DNA of 64,000 nucleotides from RGIG9608 sp045602425 (GCA_045602425.1 JAZSBO010000025.1:3682-67681), one strand, 5' to 3'; shown: positions 33,229-42,359, counted from the stretch's first letter. A program made the numbers and translations. Notes: generated by a model from the sequence alone, not told the origin.

Positions 33229-34515
33229 TTATATTAATGTACCATATAAATCAAAATCTATAGCATCAGTGATTTTTACATTATAGAAGTTGCCGATAGA
33301 TATTGGGTGATTCTCTTTTTTTATAAGTACTTCACAATCTACTTCTGGTGAATCATATTCTGTACGACCAATGTAAAAATCATTACTATAACGATCAATA
33401 ATTACCTTAAATTCCTTTCCAATCTTTTTTTTATTTATTTCGTTTGAAATGATCTGTTGTTCAAACATAAGTTTGTTTAATCGTTCTTCTTTTGTTTTGA
33501 AAGGGATGTTGTCACTGTAATGTTGATGAGCATAAGTCCCTTCTTCGTGCGAATAAGTAAAAGCTCCTAATCGTTCAAATCGTGTTTCTTTGACGAAATT
33601 AATAAGTTCGTTAAAATCATCTTCTGTTTCTTTAGGATGTCCAACAAGTAGAGTTGTGCGAAGATGTATGTTAGGTACTTCTTCACGAATACGATTCAAA
33701 AGAAATCGGGTTTCGTCCGCAGTGATATTTCGTCGCATTAGTTTTAACATTCTATTGCTGATGTGCTGTAGGGCGATATCAAGATATTTACAGATATTTT
33801 CTCTTTCGTTCATTATCTGTAGAATATCAAAAGGAAATTGTGTTGGGTATGTGTAGTGCAATCGTAACCATTTAACGCCATTTATATCGGAAATACGTTT
33901 GATGAGTTCTGCCAATTTCGATTGATGGTAAAGGTCGTATCCATAAAAAGATAAATCTTGAGCAATAAGTTGAATTTCTTTTACTCCTTTTTTAGTTATA
34001 AGTTTTACTTCTTGAATAATATCTTCTATTGTACGAGATTTGTGTTTTCCTGTGATGATAGGAATTGCACAATATGAGCATGTCCGATTACATCCTTCTG
34101 ATATTTTTACATAAGCATAATGACCTGTTGTTATTGAACGTTCTAAACGTAATGTGGAGGAATATTTCTTGCCTAAATCGTTTATTAAATCGTTGAAATT
34201 GAATTTTCCATAAAATTTGTCAACTTCAGGGATCTCATTTTTTAACTCATTCATGTAACGTTGGCTAAGGCAACCCATTACATATAATTGTTCTATTTTT
34301 TTTTGTTTTTTTCTTTTTGCATAAAACAAAATTGTGTTTATCGACTCTTCTTTTGCATCGCCTATAAATCCACAAGTATTGATAATTATAATTTTACCAC
34401 AAGGGTGTACCGCATCGTGATAAACCTTATATCCGTGATTCTCTAATTGTTTTGATAAAAACTCTGAATCAACAAGGTTTTTCGAGCATCCTAATGTGAT
34501 AAAATCAATTCGCAT
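33229..34515 (-). CDS. rimO: Ribosomal protein S12 methylthiotransferase RimO
   Basis: The 428-aa radical SAM enzyme methylthiolates Asp89 of S12. It has the UPF0004 domain (IDFITLGCSKNLVDSEFL, Cys ligands of the auxiliary cluster), the radical SAM site EGCNRTCSYCAIP with the three cysteines, then a C-terminal TRAM domain. LGCSKNLVDSE is diagnostic for RimO as opposed to MiaB (also present at 47916-49235). It follows ftsY after 3 nt. Confidence 0.97.
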   Translation of the reverse strand: MRIDFITLGCSKNLVDSEFLSKQLENHGYKVYHDAVHPCGKIIIINTCGFIGDAKEESINTILFYAKRKKQKKIEQLYVMGCLSQRYMNELKNEIPEVDKFYGKFNFNDLINDLGKKYSSTLRLERSITTGHYAYVKISEGCNRTCSYCAIPIITGKHKSRTIEDIIQEVKLITKKGVKEIQLIAQDLSFYGYDLYHQSKLAELIKRISDINGVKWLRLHYTYPTQFPFDILQIMNERENICKYLDIALQHISNRMLKLMRRNITADETRFLLNRIREEVPNIHLRTTLLVGHPKETEDDFNELINFVKETRFERLGAFTYSHEEGTYAHQHYSDNIPFKTKEERLNKLMFEQQIISNEINKKKIGKEFKVIIDRYSNDFYIGRTEYDSPEVDCEVLIKKENHPISIGNFYNVKITDAIDFDLYGTLI

Positions 34516-34518
34516 TTT

Positions 34519-35466
34519 TTAAGAAAATAGAGAGTCGACAAAATCTTGTTTGTTAAAAATCTTGAGATCATCAATTCCTTCGCCAATACCAATATATTTA
34601 ACAGGAATTTTAAATTGATCGGAGATGCCTAATACAACGCCACCTTTAGCTGTCCCATCAAGTTTTGTTATGGCTAAAGAAGTAATATCTGTTGCTTTTG
34701 TAAATTGCTGTGCTTGTATAAATGCATTCTGACCAGTAGAGCCATCTAAAACTAAAAGAATATCGTGTGGAGCATCAGGAATTAGTTTCTTCATCACATT
34801 CTTTATTTTGGTAAGCTCATTCATTAAGTTTATCTTGTTGTGTAGACGTCCTGCTGTGTCAATGATAACTATATCTGCGTTATTTGCAATAGCTGATTTA
34901 AGGGTGTCAAATGCAACGGATGCAGGATCTGAACCCATATTTTGTTTTATGACAGAAACATTTGTCCGTTCTCCCCAAATACATAATTGATCAACTGCAG
35001 CTGCCCGAAATGTATCAGCAGCACCTAAAAAAACTTTTTTCCCCGCTTTCGAAAATTGATATGCTAATTTGCCTATTGTTGTAGTTTTACCAACACCATT
35101 AACACCAACAACCATTATCACATAGGGGGTTTTGGTTGCTATGTTAGAAAAATTAGAGAATGACTCTGTTTCGTTTTCTGCTAATAGTTGAGCAATCTCA
35201 TCTTTTAGAATAGCATTTAGTTCGTTTGTATTGATATACTTGTCTCTTGCAACTCTTTGTTCAATTCGTGCAATAATTTTTAGTGTAGTTTCAACTCCCA
35301 CGTCAGATGAAATAAGTGTTTCTTCGAGAGAATCTAAAACGTCTTCGTCAATTTTTGATTTCCCCGTAATGGCTCTAGCTATTTTTGAAAATAGTGAACT
35401 TTTTGTTTTTTCTAAACCTTCGGAAAGAGAATCTTGTTTTGTTATTCTTGAACTAAATAATCCCAT
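34519..35466 (-). CDS. ftsY: Signal recognition particle receptor FtsY
   Basis: The 315-aa GTPase targets ribosome-SRP complexes to the inner membrane. NG domain motifs: GVNGVGKTTTIGKLAYQ (P-loop), DTFRAAAVDQL, DTAGRLHNK and TKLDGTAKGG. The acidic N-terminal A domain is very short, as in other Bacteroidota. A longer frame to 35550 exists, but MGLFSSRITKQD at 35466 matches the family start and lies just after a -7 promoter box (minus strand TATTTTTG, 35484-35491). Confidence 0.97.
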   Translation of the reverse strand: MGLFSSRITKQDSLSEGLEKTKSSLFSKIARAITGKSKIDEDVLDSLEETLISSDVGVETTLKIIARIEQRVARDKYINTNELNAILKDEIAQLLAENETESFSNFSNIATKTPYVIMVVGVNGVGKTTTIGKLAYQFSKAGKKVFLGAADTFRAAAVDQLCIWGERTNVSVIKQNMGSDPASVAFDTLKSAIANNADIVIIDTAGRLHNKINLMNELTKIKNVMKKLIPDAPHDILLVLDGSTGQNAFIQAQQFTKATDITSLAITKLDGTAKGGVVLGISDQFKIPVKYIGIGEGIDDLKIFNKQDFVDSLFS

Positions 35467-35483
35467 AATATCAATATATTTTG

Positions 35484-35491
35484 CAAAAATA
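35484..35491 (-). promoter_or_regulatory. -7 promoter element for ftsY
   Basis: Minus strand TATTTTTG, exact TAnnTTTG, 17 nt before the ftsY ATG. Together with the terminator at 35538-35562 it separates ftsY-rimO from the ribosomal genes upstream. Confidence 0.5.
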
Positions 35492-35537
35492 AAAAAATAT
35501 TTATAACGTTTGTTTTTGTGTATTTGTACTAAAAATA

Positions 35538-35562
35538 AAAATCCTCTCAATGAGAGGATTTT
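35538..35562 (-). terminator. Terminator after the rpmB-rpmG-DUF4295 operon
   Basis: AAAATCCTCTCA (35538-35549) and TGAGAGGATTTT (35551-35562) form an odd palindrome with flanking A and T tracts, 22 nt after the DUF4295 stop on the minus strand. Confidence 0.88.
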
Positions 35563-35583
35563 GTTATTGAATATGTTTTTTAT

Positions 35584-35736
35584 TTATGCTTCAAAAAATT
35601 TTTTTACATCTTCATTCAAAACCATTTCTTCTTTGAATATATATGCACCAGTTTTAGGAGATTTTACCATTTTTATAACCTTTGCATATCCACGTCCTTC
35701 ACCTTTCTGTAAGGTTGCTACTACTTTCTTTGCCAT
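35584..35736 (-). CDS. DUF4295 family small protein, probable ribosomal protein
   Basis: A 50-aa basic protein beginning MAKKVVATLQKGEGRGYAKV and ending in MVLNEDVKKFFEA. I recognise it as DUF4295, found next to rpmB-rpmG throughout Bacteroidota. I recall that a Bacteroidota-specific large-subunit protein (bL38) seen in a Flavobacterium ribosome structure belongs to this family, but I am not certain of the identity. It follows rpmG after 7 nt, and a terminator follows it. Confidence 0.9.
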   Translation of the reverse strand: MAKKVVATLQKGEGRGYAKVIKMVKSPKTGAYIFKEEMVLNEDVKKFFEA

Positions 35737-35743
35737 ATCTTAA

Positions 35744-35932
35744 TTATTTTATTTCCTTATGTACGGTTACTCGTTTAAGGATTGGGTTATATTTTTTTAA
35801 CTCTAAACGTTCAGGAGTATTTTTTCTGTTTTTAGTGGTAACATAACGCGATGTTCCTGGCATTCCACTTTCTTTGTGTTCTGTGCATTCTAAAATAACT
35901 TGCACTCTATTTTCTTTACCTTTCTTTGCCAT
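35744..35932 (-). CDS. rpmG: 50S ribosomal protein L33
   Basis: The 62-aa protein reads as L33: NRVQVILECTEHKESGMPGT, then RYVTTKNRKNTPERLELKKY. Only one of the four zinc-ribbon cysteines of C+ paralogues is present, so it is the zinc-free form. Between rpmB (12 nt) and the DUF4295 gene (7 nt). Confidence 0.98.
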   Translation of the reverse strand: MAKKGKENRVQVILECTEHKESGMPGTSRYVTTKNRKNTPERLELKKYNPILKRVTVHKEIK

Positions 35933-35944
35933 TTTTTCTTTCTT

Positions 35945-36184
35945 TTAAGCGTTTAAATAACCTTTTTCAGCCGCTTGTTTAATAGCTGCATCTAACCCTA
36001 TTTTGTTGATGATGCGAAGACCTGCTGCAGAAATTTTTAAACTAATCCAGCAATCTTCTTCTACCCAATAAAATTTTTTTGTGAATAGATTTACATCAAA
36101 CGTTCTCTTTGTTCTGCGTTTTGAGTGAGAAACATTATTCCCATTCATCGCCTTTTTTCCAGTAATTTGACAAATCTTTGACAT
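35945..36184 (-). CDS. rpmB: 50S ribosomal protein L28
   Basis: The 79-aa protein begins MSKICQITGKKAMNGNNVSH, the L28 signature, and contains KRRTKRTFDVNLFTKKFYW and KISAAGLRIINKIGLDAAIK. First gene of the minus-strand ribosomal operon, with a consensus promoter upstream. Confidence 0.98.
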   Translation of the reverse strand: MSKICQITGKKAMNGNNVSHSKRRTKRTFDVNLFTKKFYWVEEDCWISLKISAAGLRIINKIGLDAAIKQAAEKGYLNA

Positions 36185-36222
36185 TGTATCTTAAATCTTT
36201 ATATTAATCTTAAATTGGATTG

Positions 36223-36254
36223 CAAAGGTATATTTTTCTTTTATACAAAACAAA
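36223..36254 (-). promoter_or_regulatory. Promoter of the rpmB operon
   Basis: On the minus strand TTTG (36251-36254), 20 nt, TACCTTTG (36223-36230). Both boxes match the Bacteroidota consensus with correct spacing. The leader is about 35 nt. Confidence 0.75.
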
Positions 36255-36262
36255 TTTTATCC

Positions 36263-38587
36263 TTATTTTTTATGAGAAACATCATGTTCGTCTTCAAAAT
36301 AATCATTCGAATGATAGTATAGTTTATTTCTTGTATAACCATATCGAGATTTGCTTTCTTTCGTTCCGTTTAAAATAGCATAAATGTTGGTTATTTTGTC
36401 TTTATTCAGTAATGTTGAAATATTTTTTAAATTTGTTTTGCTTGTTTTTCCATATCGGGAGATGAATAGTACGATATCAGACATTCGTGTTAATGGATAA
36501 GAGTCTGAAACTAAGCCGATTGGGCTAGTGTCAATAATGATAAATTTGTATTCCTTTTTTAAAGAATCTAATAATTTAGTAGTTTTTTCAGATGATAATA
36601 GTTCTCCGGGATTTGGAGGAATAATACCAGCCGGTAAAAAGTCAAGATTTTGTTCATAGTTTTTTATTGTAGCTTCTTCTATGGTACAATCTCCAATAAG
36701 AATATTGCTGACACCTTTTGTCTGATTAATGTTCAAAAAATTTGTGAGACTTGGTTTTCTCAAATCCATGTCTATCAAAAGAGTTTTTTGACCAGAAAGA
36801 GAGTAAATTCCTGCAAGATTGATGGAAAAGTAACTTTTCCCATCTCCAGATTCAGGTGATGTTATGCAGATTGTAATAAATTCTTTCTTTTGTGTAATAA
36901 ATTCAATTCTTGTTTTAAGGATTCTAAATGATTCGGTAAAAATAGATTTTAAATAACGGATTGTTAAAATCTTATTTTTCATTATAAAATAAGGAATTGT
37001 GCCTAAAACGGAAAATTTTGTAGCTTTTTCAACTTCAGCCACAGTTTTAACGGTATTATTTAATAAATCTATTAAGACTATAAGTAAAATAGCAATAACA
37101 ATACCTATTGCTAAATATTTTATGTATGTATTTTTTTTGACATTCTGATTGGTGAGAGATATTACTTTTGCTTTTTGAAGAATTGTAATGTCGGATATGT
37201 TGGATGCTTTTCGGATTTGTGCTTCTGATCTTTTCTGTAAAAGATATGTATAATAATTGTTGTTGATTTGGTGTTGTCGTTCAACATCAAGGATTTCAGA
37301 TTCTTTTTCAGATAGATTCTCTATTTCCTTTAAAATATCAGTGTATTGTTTTTCTATGTTTTTTCTATCCATTTGATAAATGTTTTTGATATTCTTAAGA
37401 ACTTCAAAAAGAGTTTCCTTTAAGGTTGTTAATTCTTGTGAATATTTTTCGTAAAAAGGATTTTGTTGTCCAATAGTGGCACGTTTTGCTTGTAAGTCAT
37501 TTATTTTCTTTACAAGATCTAATAATACAGGGTCAGATATGCCAAGTGTTGAAGGTGCTAAAATTTGTTCGTTTTCGGTATTTTTTCTGAGATAAGAATC
37601 TAAATAGTTGAAATAAGCTTCTTTTAGATTCAATTCAACATCTTTTGATTTAAAGCTAGACGATTGGCTTAACAATCCATTCATATAACTTTCAATGTTA
37701 ATTATTTGGTTGTCTTTCCTGAATTGATGGATTTTGTCATTACTTGCAGCTAACGAGTCTGACATTAAAATTAGTTGGCTGTCAATAAAATCAATAGTTC
37801 TATTGGCTTCTAAATTTTTGCGTTCAAGATTGTCAGCCAAAAATTCTTCACAAATACCATTGATAAAATCTTTGTCTCTTTCTACTTGTTCGCCAGTTAA
37901 GGAAACAGACGCTACTGATGTTCCTTCTAACAAAGAGAATGAAAGTCTTTGGGTGAATTCTTCTTGTAAAGATTCTATGCTTCGGAAACGGATAAAGAGT
38001 TTTTCAATAAAATAGTTTGTATTTTTCTGTATGCTTCCAGAAAAATATTTTGTGCTAAATATTTCTCCAAATGTCGCTTGTCCGGAAAATATTATCTTCC
38101 CATCGTTGTCTTCTATTGATAGAATGAACGAATTGTTCTCTTTTTCTTGAAAAGTGAAGTTAATATCAAAAGCTTCTTCGGTAATGTTGAATGCAGATAA
38201 GGTGATGGGAGCAAGTTCTTTATAATAATAATTACGTTTGAACCTCCCTTGTGAAAAATATTCTATTTGAAGTGGTAATTTGTTGATTGTTCTAAGAATT
38301 AGTTCATCGCGTCCAAAAAGTACAAGTTGATCGTTTTTGCCGTTAAATGCATCGGAGTTAAATCCTTGCATAAATGCGTACGAGGAACCTTGTGTTATTC
38401 CTCCAAGTATCACTTGTGCTTGAACTTGATATTGAGGTTTCCATTTCCTGTTTGATAAATATGCTAAAGAACCTGCAATTATTATCGCTACAAGTACGAT
38501 ATACCAATGTTGAAGAATCTTAATCCCCCATTCCTTATAGTCGAATGATTCTTCTTCTAAAAGATCGTTATTGTATTTGTTTTCCAT
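36263..38587 (-). CDS. Polysaccharide biosynthesis tyrosine autokinase (Wzc-like)
   Basis: The 774-aa inner membrane protein has a Wzz chain-length domain after the first helix (about residues 28-46), a long periplasmic coiled coil, a GNVR-type region, a second helix (about 490-510) and a C-terminal BY-kinase: ITSPESGDGKSYFSINLAG (Walker A), LLIDMDLRKP (Walker A') and FIIIDTSPIG (Walker B). The tail carries a cluster of five tyrosines (GYTRNKLYYHSNDYFE), the autophosphorylation sites. Such kinases control polymerisation and export of capsule or exopolysaccharide with Wza. Two Wza-like genes lie immediately upstream; polymerase and most glycosyltransferases must be elsewhere. Confidence 0.95.
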   Translation of the reverse strand: MENKYNNDLLEEESFDYKEWGIKILQHWYIVLVAIIIAGSLAYLSNRKWKPQYQVQAQVILGGITQGSSYAFMQGFNSDAFNGKNDQLVLFGRDELILRTINKLPLQIEYFSQGRFKRNYYYKELAPITLSAFNITEEAFDINFTFQEKENNSFILSIEDNDGKIIFSGQATFGEIFSTKYFSGSIQKNTNYFIEKLFIRFRSIESLQEEFTQRLSFSLLEGTSVASVSLTGEQVERDKDFINGICEEFLADNLERKNLEANRTIDFIDSQLILMSDSLAASNDKIHQFRKDNQIINIESYMNGLLSQSSSFKSKDVELNLKEAYFNYLDSYLRKNTENEQILAPSTLGISDPVLLDLVKKINDLQAKRATIGQQNPFYEKYSQELTTLKETLFEVLKNIKNIYQMDRKNIEKQYTDILKEIENLSEKESEILDVERQHQINNNYYTYLLQKRSEAQIRKASNISDITILQKAKVISLTNQNVKKNTYIKYLAIGIVIAILLIVLIDLLNNTVKTVAEVEKATKFSVLGTIPYFIMKNKILTIRYLKSIFTESFRILKTRIEFITQKKEFITICITSPESGDGKSYFSINLAGIYSLSGQKTLLIDMDLRKPSLTNFLNINQTKGVSNILIGDCTIEEATIKNYEQNLDFLPAGIIPPNPGELLSSEKTTKLLDSLKKEYKFIIIDTSPIGLVSDSYPLTRMSDIVLFISRYGKTSKTNLKNISTLLNKDKITNIYAILNGTKESKSRYGYTRNKLYYHSNDYFEDEHDVSHKK

Positions 38588-38617
38588 AAATCAACAGAAT
38601 TAAAACGGTAAATAACT

Positions 38618-39379
38618 TTATTTTAGCATATTCCCATAACTGAGAACTAAATTCCAAATTGTTAATGAAAATGTTATAACTGAACTTATTACACCTAAGA
38701 CATTTGAATATGATTGAACCTTAAAGAAGCTACTTTTTTTTCTATCGATGTAAATTATATCGTTAGGTTGTATGTAATAATATTCAGAATCAATGATGTC
38801 TTTTGAACGAATGTCGAAAGTGTAAATTTTTGGACCGTCGGCGGTTTCACGTATTAAATGAACATTTTTATGATCGCCAGTTATTTTTATATTCCCAGCC
38901 ATAGCTAAAGCTTCAAAAATTGTTATTTTGTCTTTGTTGATAGAGAAGACGCCTCGGCTTGATTCTCCAATAACAGTAAAACTATTGTTTACAAAAGCTA
39001 ATCGAACGTCTAAGTTTCCGAATGTGGAAAGTTGTTCTTTTATTTTTTGTTGAGCTTGACGGATTGTTAGTCCTGCTACTTTAATTTTGTTTGCGAATGG
39101 AATATCTATTGTACTATCTTGATACACTCTATAAGTATTCCCGTTTTGTTGGTTTATATTTGTGTTTGAACCGAATAGATTGGAAATGTCATCTTCAATA
39201 GAAATAACTCTCATTATTAGTTCATCGTTGATTTGAATAGTATAGGACTCGTAATTCGCTTTTTTGTATTCAGGCACGCGTGTCTCTAACAGAAGAGAAT
39301 TTTCTCTTTTTGTGTAGCAAGATTGGAAAACTATTGCTGTGATTGTTAGTAGTATTATATGTCTGAAGAACATTTTCAT
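38618..39379 (-). CDS. Polysaccharide export lipoprotein, Wza-like (second copy)
   Basis: The 253-aa product has a lipobox (ITAIVFQSC), a poly_export domain (IQINDELIMRVISIEDDISN, then DSTIDIPFANKIKVAGLTIRQAQ) and a SLBB-like segment (RLAFVNNSFTVIGESSRGVFS), ending in one C-terminal helix (VLGVISSVITFSLTIWNLVL). It forms the outer-membrane exit for polysaccharide. It is a close paralogue of the upstream gene: RSKDIIDSEYYYIQPNDIIY here against RSKDIVNSEFYYIQPNDVIY there. It overlaps the upstream stop by 4 nt. Confidence 0.93.
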   Translation of the reverse strand: MKMFFRHIILLTITAIVFQSCYTKRENSLLLETRVPEYKKANYESYTIQINDELIMRVISIEDDISNLFGSNTNINQQNGNTYRVYQDSTIDIPFANKIKVAGLTIRQAQQKIKEQLSTFGNLDVRLAFVNNSFTVIGESSRGVFSINKDKITIFEALAMAGNIKITGDHKNVHLIRETADGPKIYTFDIRSKDIIDSEYYYIQPNDIIYIDRKKSSFFKVQSYSNVLGVISSVITFSLTIWNLVLSYGNMLK

Positions 39380-40149
39380 GGATTTTTTATAAGAAGTCCT
39401 AAATTTATAATAGTGGCAATGAGGGAAATCGTAGAAAGTGTAGTTGATAAAATTCCTGTGAAATGAGTAATGCCAAAAGCTTTTTCCGTTAAATAGGGTA
39501 CATAAATAACATCATTTGGTTGAATGTAATAAAATTCGGAATTGACAATATCTTTACTTCTTACGTCGACAGTAAAAATTTTTGTTTCTCCGTTTTCTGT
39601 TTGTCGTATTATTTTAATGTTTTTTCGATCGGCATAATTAGTCAAATCACCCGATAATGCGAGTGCTTGAAAAATGTTGATTTTCTCTTTTGGCATATTG
39701 TAACGTCCGCATCCAGATTCACCTACAATAGAGAATGTTTTATTGAGAATAGAAACATTAACTGAAACTATTGATAATAACTCTTTTAGTTTTTCCTCGA
39801 TGATAAGTTTAGTTTCTCTTAATGTTTTGCCTTGTACGGAAATTGTGCCAGTAAAAGGAATATCTATCGTACCGTCTTCGTAAACAGGGTAGGAATATAA
39901 CGTTGCTTGTTGTGTTCCTGAAGTTGTTGTGTTGAATATTTTTTTTGCAGTTTCGTCTGGTGATAATACTCTGATGTAAAGAAGGTCGCCTCGCTGGATT
40001 TTATAGTCAGAATTACTTAATGTATCTTGTGAAAATTGTACTTTTGACAACTCCTGCATATAATTGACTTGACGACTTGTGATGCATGCCGATAATAAAT
40101 AGGAGCAAAGTGTAAAAATCCAATATTTTTTACAAAGAATGTATTTCAT
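39376..40149 (-). CDS. Polysaccharide export lipoprotein, Wza-like (first copy)
   Basis: The 257-aa product begins with a lipobox signal (KYWIFTLCSYLLSAC), followed by YKIQRGDLLYIRVLSPDETA (poly_export domain), DGTIDIPFTGTISVQGKTL and a SLBB-like unit, with a C-terminal helix (LSTTLSTISLIATIINLGLL). An upstream ATG at 40161 lies within the predicted -7 box, so the ATG at 40149 is the likely start. Tandem with a paralogue and the Wzc-like kinase. Confidence 0.93.
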   Translation of the reverse strand: MKYILCKKYWIFTLCSYLLSACITSRQVNYMQELSKVQFSQDTLSNSDYKIQRGDLLYIRVLSPDETAKKIFNTTTSGTQQATLYSYPVYEDGTIDIPFTGTISVQGKTLRETKLIIEEKLKELLSIVSVNVSILNKTFSIVGESGCGRYNMPKEKINIFQALALSGDLTNYADRKNIKIIRQTENGETKIFTVDVRSKDIVNSEFYYIQPNDVIYVPYLTEKAFGITHFTGILSTTLSTISLIATIINLGLLIKNP

Positions 40150-40158
40150 AATTAATCG

Positions 40159-40166
40159 CAAAGATA
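40159..40166 (-). promoter_or_regulatory. -7 promoter element for the wza-wza-wzc operon
   Basis: Minus strand TATCTTTG (40159-40166), exact consensus; ATTG lies 17 nt farther upstream (40184-40187). The start codon at 40149 would be almost at the transcript start, suggesting a very short leader. Confidence 0.55.
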
Positions 40167-40247
40167 GAAAATATAATTTAAAACAATGTGTGTGTGAGAA
40201 TCTTGTGTTTTTGTGTAAAAAAACAATGAAATAAAATGTTATAGAAG

Positions 40248-40279
40248 TTAGAATAAGAAATTTTTACTTTGTATCTTTG
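40248..40279 (+). promoter_or_regulatory. Promoter of prs
   Basis: TTAG (40248-40251; one mismatch to TTTG), 20 nt, TATCTTTG (40272-40279, exact). It gives a leader of about 18 nt before the prs ATG. Confidence 0.6.
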
Positions 40280-40303
40280 CATAACTATTAAAGAATTATA
40301 AAA

Positions 40304-41245
40304 ATGGTTCATAATTTACCTTTTAAGGTCTTTTCAGGGACGAAAAGCCTTTATCTCGCAAAACGAATCTGTGAAAGTCTTGATTGCCAATTAGGAGAAA
40401 TGAATGTTCAGCATTTTGCTGATGGCGAATTTGCTGTATCATACGAAGAAACTGTCCGTGGTCGATATGTTTATTTGATACAGTCAACATTTCCAACATC
40501 AGATAATTTGATGGAGTTGTTGTTGATGATAGATGCCGCCAAAAGAGCTTCGGCATATAAAATTATTGCTGTTATTCCTTATTTTGGATGGGCACGTCAA
40601 GACAGAAAAGATAAACCTCGTGTATCTATAGGTGCTAAATTAATAGCTGACCTTTTAAGTGCTGCTGGTGTTGATAGAATTATAACAATGGATTTGCATG
40701 CTGATCAAATTCAAGGATTTTTTAATGTGCCAGTTGACCATTTGTTTGCGTCATCTATTTACATTCCTTTTATAAAAAGTCTAAATCTTAAAAATTTAGT
40801 AATAGCTTCGCCAGATGTAGGTGGTTCTAAGCGTGCAAATTCTTATGCTAAACATTTAGATGTACCATTGGTTTTGTGTCATAAAACTCGTGAAAAAGCT
40901 AATGTGGTAAGTCAAATGCGAATTATTGGCGATGTAGAGGGAAAAGATGTTATTATTGTTGACGATATGGTTGATACAGCAAATACTTTGTGTAAGGCTG
41001 CGGATCTGATGATGGAGAATGGTGCCTCGAGTGTGCGGGCTCTTGTTACGCATCCAATTATGTCGGGGAGTGCTTCTGAAAAAATTATGGAATCGAAAAT
41101 GGAAGAAATTATTTTTACGGATTCAATACCTTTTGATAAAGCTCGTTGTCCGAAAGTTCATATTCTTTCTATTGCCGATATGTTTGCTGACACGATTCGT
41201 AAGGTTTATGACAATGAATCTATTAGTTCTCAATATTTGTTGTAA
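40304..41245 (+). CDS. prs: Ribose-phosphate pyrophosphokinase
   Basis: The 313-aa enzyme makes PRPP from ribose 5-phosphate and ATP for nucleotide, histidine and NAD synthesis. Motifs: FSGTKSLYLAKRICESL, HFADGEFAVSYEETVRG, FGWARQDRKDKPR, the pyrophosphate loop TMDLHADQIQGFFNVPVDHL, and the PRPP-binding VIIVDDMVDTANTLCKAA. Length is normal. Own promoter and a shared terminator with fba. Confidence 0.98.
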   Translation: MVHNLPFKVFSGTKSLYLAKRICESLDCQLGEMNVQHFADGEFAVSYEETVRGRYVYLIQSTFPTSDNLMELLLMIDAAKRASAYKIIAVIPYFGWARQDRKDKPRVSIGAKLIADLLSAAGVDRIITMDLHADQIQGFFNVPVDHLFASSIYIPFIKSLNLKNLVIASPDVGGSKRANSYAKHLDVPLVLCHKTREKANVVSQMRIIGDVEGKDVIIVDDMVDTANTLCKAADLMMENGASSVRALVTHPIMSGSASEKIMESKMEEIIFTDSIPFDKARCPKVHILSIADMFADTIRKVYDNESISSQYLL

Positions 41246-41273
41246 AAAAGTTAAAAAAAGAAATAATGAAAAT

Positions 41274-41301
41274 AAAAAAGGCTACTTAAGTAGCCTTTTT
41301 T
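41274..41301. terminator. 28-bp perfect palindrome, bidirectional terminator
   Basis: AAAAAAGGCTACTT (41274-41287) followed directly by its reverse complement (41288-41301). It has a GC core and A/T tracts on both sides, between convergent prs and fba. Confidence 0.93.
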
Positions 41302-41322
41302 ATTGATAAAAACTCTTTCTGA

Positions 41323-42324
41323 TTAAAGAGCTTTTCCGTCACTTCCTAACACATTGATAATTTTATGTTTGTACATTTTTTCCATGTTATCGCGAGCAGG
41401 ACCTAAATATTTACGTGGATCGAATTCTGCTGGTTTTTCTGCAAAAGTTTGACGGATAGCCGCTGTCATTGCTAAACGTGAATCTGAATCAATATTGATT
41501 TTGCATACTGCAGATTTCGCTGATTCGCGTAGCCATTCTTCTGGAATACCAATTGCAGCTTTCAAAGCTCCACCGAATTTGTTGATAGTCTCAACCTCTT
41601 CTTGAGGTACTGATGACGAACCATGCAATACGATAGGGAAACCAGGAAGTTTTGCTTCAACGGCTTTCAAAACATCGAATGCCAATGGAGGTGGAACCAT
41701 ACGACCTGTTTCAGGATCTATAGTACATTGTTCAGGTGTAAATTTATAAGCACCATGAGAAGTACCTATAGAAATAGCCAAAGAGTCACAACCTGTACGA
41801 GTAGCAAAATCGATTACTTCTTCAGGATCAGTATATGTGTGATGATCAGAAGAAACTTCATCTTCAACACCTGCCAATACACCAAGTTCGCCTTCTACAG
41901 TAACATCATGTTGGTGAGCATATTCAACAACTTTTTTTGTTAATGCAACATTTTCTTCGTATGGAAGATGTGATCCATCGATCATAACAGAAGAAAATCC
42001 CATGTCAACGCACGATTTGCAAAGCTCAAAACTGTCGCCATGGTCAAGGTGAAGCACGATTTGAGGTTTTTCCCAACCTAACTCTTTTGCATATTCAACA
42101 GCACCTTCGGCCATATAACGAAGCAATGTTTGATTTGCATAGTTACGAGCACCTTTTGAAACTTGAAGAATTACTGGTGATTTTGTTTCTGCACTTGCTT
42201 TAATAATAGCTTGCAATTGCTCCATATTGTTAAAATTAAAAGCTGGAATTGCATAGCCTCCTTCGATTGCTTTAGCAAACATTTCACGTGTGTTTACTAA
42301 TCCTAATTCTTTGTAACTTACCAT
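41323..42324 (-). CDS. fba: Class II fructose-bisphosphate aldolase
   Basis: The 333-aa zinc enzyme of glycolysis/gluconeogenesis shows VLHLDHGDSFELCKSCVDMGF (zinc-binding HxDH), SVMIDGSHLPYEENV, TVEGELGVLAGVEDEV and IVLHGSSSVP. It ends in NVLGSDGKAL. It belongs to the shorter class IIB-type form common in Bacteroidota. A -7 promoter box lies 36 nt upstream. Confidence 0.97.
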   Translation of the reverse strand: MVSYKELGLVNTREMFAKAIEGGYAIPAFNFNNMEQLQAIIKASAETKSPVILQVSKGARNYANQTLLRYMAEGAVEYAKELGWEKPQIVLHLDHGDSFELCKSCVDMGFSSVMIDGSHLPYEENVALTKKVVEYAHQHDVTVEGELGVLAGVEDEVSSDHHTYTDPEEVIDFATRTGCDSLAISIGTSHGAYKFTPEQCTIDPETGRMVPPPLAFDVLKAVEAKLPGFPIVLHGSSSVPQEEVETINKFGGALKAAIGIPEEWLRESAKSAVCKINIDSDSRLAMTAAIRQTFAEKPAEFDPRKYLGPARDNMEKMYKHKIINVLGSDGKAL

Positions 42325-42359
42325 TTTAATTTATGTTTTTAGTGTAAAAATTCTTGATG

